The notes under the pieces: model-generated
Databases searched by the model: none
Seen by the model: only the letters and a program-made list of their open reading frames with translations
What the model was told of the DNA's origin: nothing
Shown: one piece after another, positions 15,159 to 20,678 of the stretch
Layout of the letters: every line of letters begins with the position of its first letter
Position numbering within the stretch: position 1 is the stretch's first letter
DNA from: Catenibacterium mitsuoka_A
Lineage (GTDB): Bacteria; Bacillota_I; Bacilli_A; Erysipelotrichales; Coprobacillaceae
DNA length: 20,678 bases
Direction: 5' to 3' (one strand)
NCBI RefSeq assembly: GCF_964259225.1
Contig: NZ_CAXVKN010000041.1
Made by a program: the position numbers and the translations under genes

Positions 15159-16559
15159 ATGGATGATTTCTTAAGTGATATTTATACAATACTCTTTGCG
15201 AAATGGATTCTATTGCAGGAAGTGCCTGACTTTGAAACAAAAGTGAATGAAGACTATACAGAGATTCATTTCTATAATAAGCATGCAGATATTGAAATTG
15301 TCTTTAATCCATTGAATATCATAGAGTTTAAAGCAACCAATACACAATCTGGTGAGACTGAGTATTATCTACATTTCCAGATGAAAACATTGAATCATGC
15401 AATGAAGTTATTTAGAGAACTCACTCATTATATGAAACATATTGGTGATACACCTACTGTTAAGATATTGTTGTGCTGTAGTGGTGGTTTAACAACTAGC
15501 TATTTTGCGATGAAGATGAATGAAGCCTCTAAATTAATGAGTCTTCCTTATGTGACAGAAGCAAGTGGTTATAATAATTTATACTATGTAGCACAGGATT
15601 ATGATGTAGTTCTCTTAGCACCACAGATTTCTTATTTACATGCTAAAGCATGTGACATTCTTAAAGATAAAATTGTCTTGAATGTACCCCCTGAAGTATT
15701 TGCGAAATATGATGTAAAAGCCATCTTTACACTTGTGAAAGAATCATTAGAGATTAAAAAGAACCAATCTGATCAGAAGATTCCTTTACCTGTTATGTTG
15801 GATGTAGAAATTAAACATAAGACATTGGCTCTCTCTATTTTCCGTAATAAACAATCCATTCATGTTGCTTATCGTGTATATGATAAGAATCAAGAAATAC
15901 TATTAGATAACGAAGTAATTAAACCTATAGTTAATCTTCAGGATATTTGTGACATTATTGATATTGCCCGTCTTCATTATCCTCGTATTCGTTATATTGG
16001 TATTGCGACTCCAGGTATTATTGATGATGGTTATGTGTCTTCTACAAGTTTAGTCGGATGGGAAACACCAGAGAGATTAGAAGATGTCCTCACTGAACGT
16101 TATCATTTGCCTGTATGTATATGTAATGATGTCAATGCAGCAGCTGTCGGTTATTATTCTTCACAGGATCAAGTAAGTTCACTGGCTTTCTTATTCCAGC
16201 CTGTACATGCAATAAGTGGTGCAGGTATTATTGTGGATAACTGCCTACTACATGGTATGCATAACTTAGTAGGAGAAGTACAATTTCTTCCTTTAGATTT
16301 AACAGAAGATAAAATGACACTCAGTATGTCTCCTGAAGGATGTATTGAGGTTGTATCACGTACTCTTGTTTCTATTATCAGTTTATTAAGTCCAGAAGAA
16401 CTTGTTCTCTATTGTGACTTTATTCCTCATGTACTTCCTCTATATGAAGAAATGGCCACTCTTATACCAAAAAAATATATTCCGCCTATTACCAAAGTAG
16501 ATAATATGCAGGAATATATTCTTCTTGGGACTATGATATTAAGTACAACACAGAACTAA
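15159..16559 (+). CDS. Fusion protein: unassigned N-domain + PTS EIIB (Lac/Cel type) + degenerate ROK domain
   Basis: The 466 residues appear to hold three parts. Residues 1-95 are an alpha/beta region I cannot assign. Residues about 100-190 resemble the lactose/cellobiose EIIB domain: VKILLCCSGGLTTS aligns with the phosphocysteine loop 'CSAGMSTS' (C107), and DVVLLAPQISY and PPEVFAKYD fit its later strands. Residues about 212-466 are ROK-like: IGIATPGIIDDGYV, CNDVNAAAVGYY (catalytic-type D324), SGAGIIVD. The ROK part has lost the phosphate-binding DxGGT (LDVEIKHKTL), GEVGH reads GEVQF, and of the zinc motif only GCIE remains, so kinase activity is doubtful. No helix-turn-helix is seen. GGAGGTGAT (15146-15154) fixes ATG 15159 over the in-frame ATG 15138. 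A sensor tied to PTS phosphorylation is inferred. Confidence 0.75.
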   Translation: MDDFLSDIYTILFAKWILLQEVPDFETKVNEDYTEIHFYNKHADIEIVFNPLNIIEFKATNTQSGETEYYLHFQMKTLNHAMKLFRELTHYMKHIGDTPTVKILLCCSGGLTTSYFAMKMNEASKLMSLPYVTEASGYNNLYYVAQDYDVVLLAPQISYLHAKACDILKDKIVLNVPPEVFAKYDVKAIFTLVKESLEIKKNQSDQKIPLPVMLDVEIKHKTLALSIFRNKQSIHVAYRVYDKNQEILLDNEVIKPIVNLQDICDIIDIARLHYPRIRYIGIATPGIIDDGYVSSTSLVGWETPERLEDVLTERYHLPVCICNDVNAAAVGYYSSQDQVSSLAFLFQPVHAISGAGIIVDNCLLHGMHNLVGEVQFLPLDLTEDKMTLSMSPEGCIEVVSRTLVSIISLLSPEELVLYCDFIPHVLPLYEEMATLIPKKYIPPITKVDNMQEYILLGTMILSTTQN

Positions 16560-17395
16560 GAAAGTTCTATATAGTGTTCAATACGATAGTCTATATTCTT
16601 TTCATAGTCTCTATTAAAATAACATGCATACAAACAGTCTAATAAGAACTGTAATGAAGCTCTTGAAGAAAAAGATGCAATCTTTTCTTCTGAATCTTCA
16701 TACGATGCAAAATAGAGATGATAATCAACAAGTTTAGATAATTCACTCTCTTTAGTAGAAGAGATAAGAACAGTTGTCACCTGGTTCTTATTCATCACAC
16801 GGATGAAGTCTTCTACATGAGGTGTTCTATTAGCATAGGAGATCACGATTGCGAGATCTCCTTTTTTTAATGTTTCAGCCACCTTTGTTTGATAGAAAAT
16901 CTGTTTTTCTACTATGACATCCTTACCTATTTCTAACATGTTCTGTCTAAAACATTCGGCCATAAAATAATTCCCTATAGAAGGAAATAACGCGATAACA
17001 TTCGCATCATACATCTTCTGGACAATTTTACCAAATTCATCTAGATTCACTAGATTCAATGTAGAATGAAGTGTCTGATCATAGAGATTCAACATCTTAG
17101 TCATGATTTCATGGTTTGTGTTATTGATCCTGAAAGGATAGTTATAGTCCACTGAAACAAGTTCTTTCTGGTATCTTTCACGATCAAAGTGAATATGGGA
17201 TTTAAATGCCTGTAAACCTGAAAGTTCTAGTTTATCAATAATACGATAAATAGTAGAAACAGATACGTAGCTATTCTTAGAAATATCTGCAGCAGACATA
17301 TTCATAATATCTTCTGAGTGTTCTACAACATAGTCTATAAGTGTTTTTTCACTTTCTGTAAGGGATAATTGTTCGAGCTTATCATATATGTTCAT
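16556..17395 (-). CDS. RpiR/MurR-family transcriptional regulator
   Basis: A 279-residue regulator of sugar or amino-sugar metabolism. The N-terminal RpiR helix-turn-helix covers about 1-77 (MSAADISKNSYVSVSTIYRI is the recognition region). A SIS phosphosugar-binding domain covers about 105-245 (NVIALFPSIGNYFMAECF and GDLAIVISYANRTPHVEDF). In many members the SIS domain binds a phosphosugar that relieves or triggers repression. AGGAGG lies six bases before ATG 17395, with a TATAAT -10 on the minus strand at 17417-17422. It converges on the EIIB-ROK gene with a 4-bp overlap and no clear terminator. Shared interest in PTS sugars makes a functional link plausible, but divergent targets are not seen here. 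Confidence 0.92.
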   Translation of the reverse strand: MNIYDKLEQLSLTESEKTLIDYVVEHSEDIMNMSAADISKNSYVSVSTIYRIIDKLELSGLQAFKSHIHFDRERYQKELVSVDYNYPFRINNTNHEIMTKMLNLYDQTLHSTLNLVNLDEFGKIVQKMYDANVIALFPSIGNYFMAECFRQNMLEIGKDVIVEKQIFYQTKVAETLKKGDLAIVISYANRTPHVEDFIRVMNKNQVTTVLISSTKESELSKLVDYHLYFASYEDSEEKIASFSSRASLQFLLDCLYACYFNRDYEKNIDYRIEHYIELS

Positions 17396-17436
17396 AATAG
17401 CCTCCTGATAGACTATATTATACTCTATTTTAATTA

Positions 17437-18198
17437 CTATTTCTTTAACTGGAATACTTTAAGTGCATTCTCTGTTGTCTGTTTGGCGACTTCTTCGTAG
17501 CTTAATCCTTTTAGTTCAGCAATCTTTTGGGCAACAAAATAGACATTACCTGGTTCATTCTGTTTTCCTCTATAAGGTGCTGGTGTGAGATAAGGGTCAT
17601 CTGTTTCTACAAGTAGATAGTTTAAATCTACGCCTTCAGCGACTCTTTTAGGAACCTTCGCATTCTTAAAAGTAACAGGACCTGCCAAAGAAATATAATA
17701 ACCAATCTTAATGAATCTTAAAGCCATCTCATAACTTCCACTATAACAATGCATAATACCCTTTACACCTGACTTAGAAAGTATATCAAATGTATCTTCA
17801 TAAGCATCTCTGGCATGAATAGTAACAGGTAAAGATAATCTCTTGGCTATTTCTAACTGTTTCTTAAAACAGTCAATCTGTTTTTCTTTAGATGCTTCAT
17901 CCCAATAGTAATCTAATCCTATTTCACCCACAGCAACAACCTTAGGATCTTTCGCAAGTGCTTCTATTGCCTCTAAATCCTCATCTGTTGTCTCTTTACA
18001 ATCATTAGGACTAATACCTACTGCAGCATAAATAAAGTCATACTCATGCGCTATCTGTACTGCAAGACGTGAAGACTCTAAATCATAACCTACAACAGTA
18101 AAGTACTTCACACCTCTATCTATTGCATTCTGAATATATAAATCACGATTTTCAAATAATTGTTCACTATTTAAATGTGTATGTGTATTAAATAACAT
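17437..18198 (-). CDS. TatD-family metal-dependent DNase/hydrolase
   Basis: A 253-residue TIM-barrel hydrolase. Metal-site motifs are complete: THTHLN (H6, H8), GEIGLDYYWD (E92), VTIHARDA (H128), IMHCYSG (H150) and VETDDPYLTPAPYRG (D200). Relatives are 3'-5' exonucleases or D-aminoacyl-tRNA deacylase-like enzymes; the exact substrate is not evident. I use ATG 18198, where homology starts at MLFNTHTH, with GAGGT (18209-18213) upstream. The longer frame from 18225 adds nine residues that do not fit the family. It lies downstream of a terminator and 41 bp from the RpiR start, in the same direction, so the two could be partly co-transcribed. Confidence 0.93.
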   Translation of the reverse strand: MLFNTHTHLNSEQLFENRDLYIQNAIDRGVKYFTVVGYDLESSRLAVQIAHEYDFIYAAVGISPNDCKETTDEDLEAIEALAKDPKVVAVGEIGLDYYWDEASKEKQIDCFKKQLEIAKRLSLPVTIHARDAYEDTFDILSKSGVKGIMHCYSGSYEMALRFIKIGYYISLAGPVTFKNAKVPKRVAEGVDLNYLLVETDDPYLTPAPYRGKQNEPGNVYFVAQKIAELKGLSYEEVAKQTTENALKVFQLKK

Positions 18199-18230
18199 TT
18201 TTCTTATTACCTCGCTTTTAAACAAGTATA

Positions 18231-18258
18231 CATAAAAAAAACAGGGGAATAAACCCCT
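18231..18258 (-). terminator. Terminator of the YcxB-like gene
   Basis: On the minus strand AGGGG pairs with CCCCT around a 6-base loop, followed by a run of eight or more T. It separates the YcxB-like gene from tatD. Confidence 0.75.
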
Positions 18259-18302
18259 ATTAGTAAATGCACAGTCGTTATAATTCTATCTATTATTACT
18301 TT

Positions 18303-18845
18303 CTAGATTAGTGTCCAGTGTTTAGCCTCTTCCCACTTAACATTAGGTATACTTTGTAATAGGTTTAATAGTTCTTTATTTGTTTGAGTATCTAGCTGCT
18401 TTGTGCTACAAAAAACAAAATTATTTTCATTATAATGAAGAAAATAGCCTTCTTCTACTTTTAGAATTTTAATAATTCTAGTATATGAAATGTTCATAAC
18501 AAGTTCAGTTGATATTATGTCTACAGAACTGTCCTTGAAAACAAGATTGTATATAATTTTATCAGTTTCAATATCATATAGTTCTTTTTTCCTACGAAAT
18601 ATTAATTTCACACATAAGGTTCCTAAAAATTCAAGATAAATAACTCCAAAAATAATGAGGCACGTTACAAATAAGTTTATGTACCTAGAAACAAATTCAT
18701 ATAGCAGAAAAAAAACAGAAATAAGTATAAATAGTAAACGAGCTATTCTATATCTTCTTTCATTCAATAAAAGTCTGTATTTTTTTAATATATCATAATC
18801 AAGTTCTACATTATTAACCTCAATATTCTCTGACTTATAATCCAT
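18303..18845 (-). CDS. YcxB-like membrane protein
   Basis: A 180-residue protein with two membrane segments (about 35-52 and 56-78) followed by a basic loop (FRRKKE) and a soluble C-terminal domain. The C-terminal pattern (NLVFKDSSVDI..., MNISYTRIIKILKVEEGYFLHYNENNFVF) is that of YcxB-like proteins, a small family with a PH-like fold and no settled function. AGGAGG lies before the ATG. It is monocistronic: own promoter (18869-18897) and own terminator (18231-18258). It looks more A/T-rich than its left neighbours and borders the intron-bearing region, so recent acquisition is possible but not shown. Confidence 0.75.
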   Translation of the reverse strand: MDYKSENIEVNNVELDYDILKKYRLLLNERRYRIARLLFILISVFFLLYEFVSRYINLFVTCLIIFGVIYLEFLGTLCVKLIFRRKKELYDIETDKIIYNLVFKDSSVDIISTELVMNISYTRIIKILKVEEGYFLHYNENNFVFCSTKQLDTQTNKELLNLLQSIPNVKWEEAKHWTLI

Positions 18846-18868
18846 ATAAATTCCTCCTTGTCTTATAT

Positions 18869-18897
18869 ATTATGGCATTTTTATTATTAGAACACAA
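18869..18897 (-). promoter_or_regulatory. Promoter of the YcxB-like gene
   Basis: On the minus strand TTGTGT (18892-18897) and CATAAT (18869-18874) are 17 bp apart, and the -10 is preceded by TGC, an extended -10. Confidence 0.55.
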
Positions 18898-19460
18898 TAT
18901 AGTGCAATGATATTTAGTTGTAATTTTATAAAGAAATGACTGACTTGATAATTAATGAGAAATACTGGAGTATAACAAATATATTATCAATATCAACTGA
19001 CGATATGAAAAAAGTGTTAGAAAGTAAGATGTTTAAACAGGTTCTTCTTTTCTGAATATTCATAATTAAATAGTATCATAAGTACAGAATAGAAAACTGT
19101 TGAAGATTATACGTTTTATTATGGCATATCCCTCCACCTGTTACTAATTTTTATATATCAAGTTTGCAGTTTAACAAACTGCCTAAACATCGCTTTATGA
19201 TGAATAACATCATATAAATATTAAATCTGCAGTGTCGGTAAAATTCCTGAAATGACCTCAGTTGACTCATCACAATAAGTATTTTTTCGCATAATTTACC
19301 ATCACTGATTTAAAAATGTTGAACTACGTTTCCCGTGAGACTCCCAGATCAATTCACTAATCCTGTTTCCTTTATGGTAATAACCTGTGATTCACTACAC
19401 TTAGCAACAAATATCTTTGGTCAGCATATTTCTAACTGAATTTGTATCATACCAAGCACA
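18898..19460. other. Gene-poor stretch, probably decayed sequence
   Basis: I find no convincing gene in these 563 bases. A 39-residue plus-strand frame (18936-19055, MTDLIINEKYW...) lacks a ribosome site. One minus-strand frame reads in short protein-like pieces interrupted by stops: GYYHKGNRISELIWESHGKR before the stop at 19302, then MRKNTYCDESTEVISGILPT, then YDVIHHKAMFRQFVKLQT before the stop at 19158. This suggests a pseudogene I cannot name. Two perfect 7-bp hairpins lie inside: GCAGTTT-AAC-AAACTGC (19166-19182) and TATGATG-AATAA-CATCATA (19196-19214). The stretch is the 3' exon side of the group II intron. Confidence 0.5.
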
Positions 19461-19463
19461 ATA

Positions 19464-19518
19464 GGGTAGACAAGGAATAATATTAAAAGGTTAATTAACT
19501 ATTATTTCTGTGCCTCCC
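19464..19518 (-). ncRNA. Group II intron domain VI
   Basis: Minus-strand GGG (19516-19518) pairs with CCC (19464-19466), and AATAATA pairs with TATTATT near the tip, with mismatches between. A19467 (minus strand) is unpaired just 5' of CCC and is the candidate branch-point adenosine. Confidence 0.7.
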
Positions 19519-19520
19519 GT

Positions 19521-19554
19521 TGCACCGTACGTACGGGTCTCGTATACGGCGCTA
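19521..19554 (-). ncRNA. Group II intron domain V
   Basis: A 34-nt catalytic hairpin. GCGCCGTA at its 5' side pairs with TACGGTGC at its 3' side, interrupted by the usual two-base bulge and capped by a short loop (GAGA-type). The catalytic triad position reads CGC rather than AGC. It lies 21 bases after the reverse transcriptase stop, the normal position. Confidence 0.88.
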
Positions 19555-19575
19555 CATTTATATGATAATTTCAGA

Positions 19576-20678
19576 CTAACTTAGATAGTAATTAAGGGGA
19601 TTGATCAGACCAGGTCTATCTCCTATTCTTTTACCCAAAAATTTGGGACTAATAATATTATTAATTACATGACCGCAAGCCTGGCTATAAAGTCCGCGTC
19701 TAGAGTTTGCCACCGAAAAGATTTGTTCATCAGAAAATTGGCAAGAAAATAGCCTATTCATTTTGTATAAGTTTTTATAAATCGTTTTAGGTCTTTTCCA
19801 CTGTTTCAAAATGATTACTCTGATTTTATGGCGAAGCCATTGACCAAAGACGTCAATGAAGTATTTCATCACGCCTATTCGATAATAGTTAATCCACCCC
19901 ACTACAATCTGATTGATTCTCTTGAATGTAACTGCAAGAGGGCGTGCAATTCCTATCCTTCTTATAAGTTCTCTTCTACATTTATCGTAGATTTTCATCT
20001 TGCTCTGATTGGAAGGCTTGCATTTCCATTCACCATTCCTTTGGAGGTAGGTGAATCCTAGAAACTTGCTTTCGGGTGGTCTGACCACTTTGGTTTTAGT
20101 AGCGCTGACTTTAAGAAATAGTTTTCTCTCTAGCCATGAAGTGACTGACTTCATTACTCTATTTGCACTCATCTCGCTCTTAACGAAGATATTGCAGTCA
20201 TCTGCATATCTTACAAAGCGTAGTCCTCTATATTCCAGTTCCTTGTCAAACTTGTCTAAATACACGTTCGAAAGAATTGGAGACAGTGGGCCGCCCTGTT
20301 GAACGCCGACTCTAGAAGGCTTTACTAAACCATCTTCCATAATCCCTGCCTGCATGAATTTGCGAATAAGATGTAATGTTGTTGAGTCATTCACATTCTT
20401 TTCTCTAAGTATTGAGATTAACTTGTCATGATTTACAGTGTCAAAGTATGCTTCAATATCTAAGTCTATAACCCAGTCATAACCTTCATTGATGTATTCT
20501 AGAGTCTTTAATACAGCCATCTGTGCACTTCTTCTTGGTCTGAATCCATAACTGAATTCACTGAATGAAGAATCTAATTTCTTCATTAACACTTGTGCAA
20601 CAGCCTGTTGAATAACTCTATCTACTACTGTAGGTATACCTAATGGTCTTTTCTTACCATTAGGCTTTGGGATATAAA
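19576..20678 (-). CDS. Group II intron reverse transcriptase/maturase (partial at the N-terminus)
   Basis: The intron-encoded protein that splices its own RNA and copies it into DNA. The frame is open to the right edge, so 366 C-terminal residues are visible and the true start lies outside; the GTG at 20592 is internal. Reverse transcriptase blocks appear in order: YIPKPNGKKRPLGIPTVVDR, YGFRPRRSAQMAV, VIDLDIEAYFDTVNHDKL, GVQQGGPLSPILSNVYLD, the catalytic RYADDCNIF, and FLGFTY. The maturase domain X follows (VGWINYYRIG, WLRHKIRVIILKQWKRPKT). There is no HNH endonuclease, as in class C enzymes. No stop or frameshift is seen, so it may be active. Confidence 0.95.
   Translation of the reverse strand, partial: YIPKPNGKKRPLGIPTVVDRVIQQAVAQVLMKKLDSSFSEFSYGFRPRRSAQMAVLKTLEYINEGYDWVIDLDIEAYFDTVNHDKLISILREKNVNDSTTLHLIRKFMQAGIMEDGLVKPSRVGVQQGGPLSPILSNVYLDKFDKELEYRGLRFVRYADDCNIFVKSEMSANRVMKSVTSWLERKLFLKVSATKTKVVRPPESKFLGFTYLQRNGEWKCKPSNQSKMKIYDKCRRELIRRIGIARPLAVTFKRINQIVVGWINYYRIGVMKYFIDVFGQWLRHKIRVIILKQWKRPKTIYKNLYKMNRLFSCQFSDEQIFSVANSRRGLYSQACGHVINNIISPKFLGKRIGDRPGLINPLNYYLS

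Larger units (their letters stand above)
19461..20678 (-). mobile_element. Group II intron, 3' part (continues past the window)
   Basis: A retroelement on the minus strand comprising a reverse transcriptase gene, domain V and domain VI in the right order. The 3' splice site is placed after ...CTACCCTAT, ending at 19461: this gives a terminal AY and puts a mismatched A (19467) seven bases from the end, the normal branch position. The 5' half, with domains I-III and the 5' exon, lies beyond the right edge. The absence of an endonuclease domain on the protein and the CGC triad in domain V point to the IIC/bacterial class C lineage (inference). Confidence 0.88.

Noticed and set aside
19326..19343. 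GTTTCCCGTGAGAC-like site resembling parS and the Noc-binding site
   Set aside because: It matches parS at about 12 of 16 bases and the Noc site at about 10 of 14, and is not a true palindrome. A rough estimate gives about one such match by chance in 20 kb.
20051..20302. Plus-strand open frames inside the intron reverse transcriptase region
   Set aside because: They are antisense to conserved reverse transcriptase motifs and do not resemble proteins.
1..20678. CRISPR array, tRNA or rRNA genes
   Set aside because: No regularly spaced direct repeats, cloverleaf-like segments or rRNA-like sequence were noticed on either strand. Covariance-model searches could not be run.

Overview
The window reads as chromosomal DNA of a low-GC Bacillota bacterium. 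Coding density is high, Shine-Dalgarno sites are strong (AGGAGG, GGAGGTGAT), promoters are of the sigma-A type, GTG and TTG starts occur, and an mnmG-rsmG-noc cluster is present. The gene repertoire (QueH, an RpiR regulator, a PTS-derived domain, ABC/FtsX exporter genes, a group II intron) fits a gut Erysipelotrichia/Coprobacillaceae-type organism. That placement is inference from gene content, not from a marker comparison.

Layout. Positions 1-130 hold the tail of an upstream transcription unit, with three hairpins including a perfect 38-bp palindrome. Positions 131-2976 are a queuosine operon, tgt-queA-queH, which takes preQ1-type base to queuosine in tRNA. Convergent to it is an Lrp/AsnC regulator-aminotransferase pair (4668-2973, minus strand). 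A beta-propeller lactonase gene (4772-5806) and a 60-residue protein of unknown function (5883-6065) follow on the plus strand. The minus-strand operon mnmG-rsmG-noc (9415-6069) couples tRNA wobble modification, 16S rRNA methylation and nucleoid occlusion; no soj/spo0J partner follows noc. Next come a CoA-binding protein (9561-9941, plus) and a short, cysteine-poor protein resembling one domain of nitrogenase component 1 (10550-9921, minus).

Positions 10655-15022 form a three-gene export cassette: ABC ATPase, large FtsX-type permease and lipoprotein. Its promoter carries an inverted repeat around the -10 element and it ends at a strong terminator. Positions 15159-16559 encode the most unusual protein here: an unassigned N-terminal domain, a PTS lactose/cellobiose-type EIIB domain with its phosphorylatable cysteine, and a degenerate ROK (sugar kinase/repressor) domain. 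It converges tail to tail on an RpiR-type regulator (17395-16556). A TatD nuclease and a YcxB-like membrane protein follow on the minus strand.

The right end is accessory. A gene-poor, apparently decayed stretch (about 18898-19460) adjoins the 3' part of a group II intron (19461 to the window edge). Its reverse transcriptase, domain V and domain VI with a candidate branch-point A can all be read. The 5' half of the intron lies outside the window.

Four convergent gene pairs overlap or nearly touch at their 3' ends. Two of these pairs share a bidirectional terminator and two show no clear terminator.
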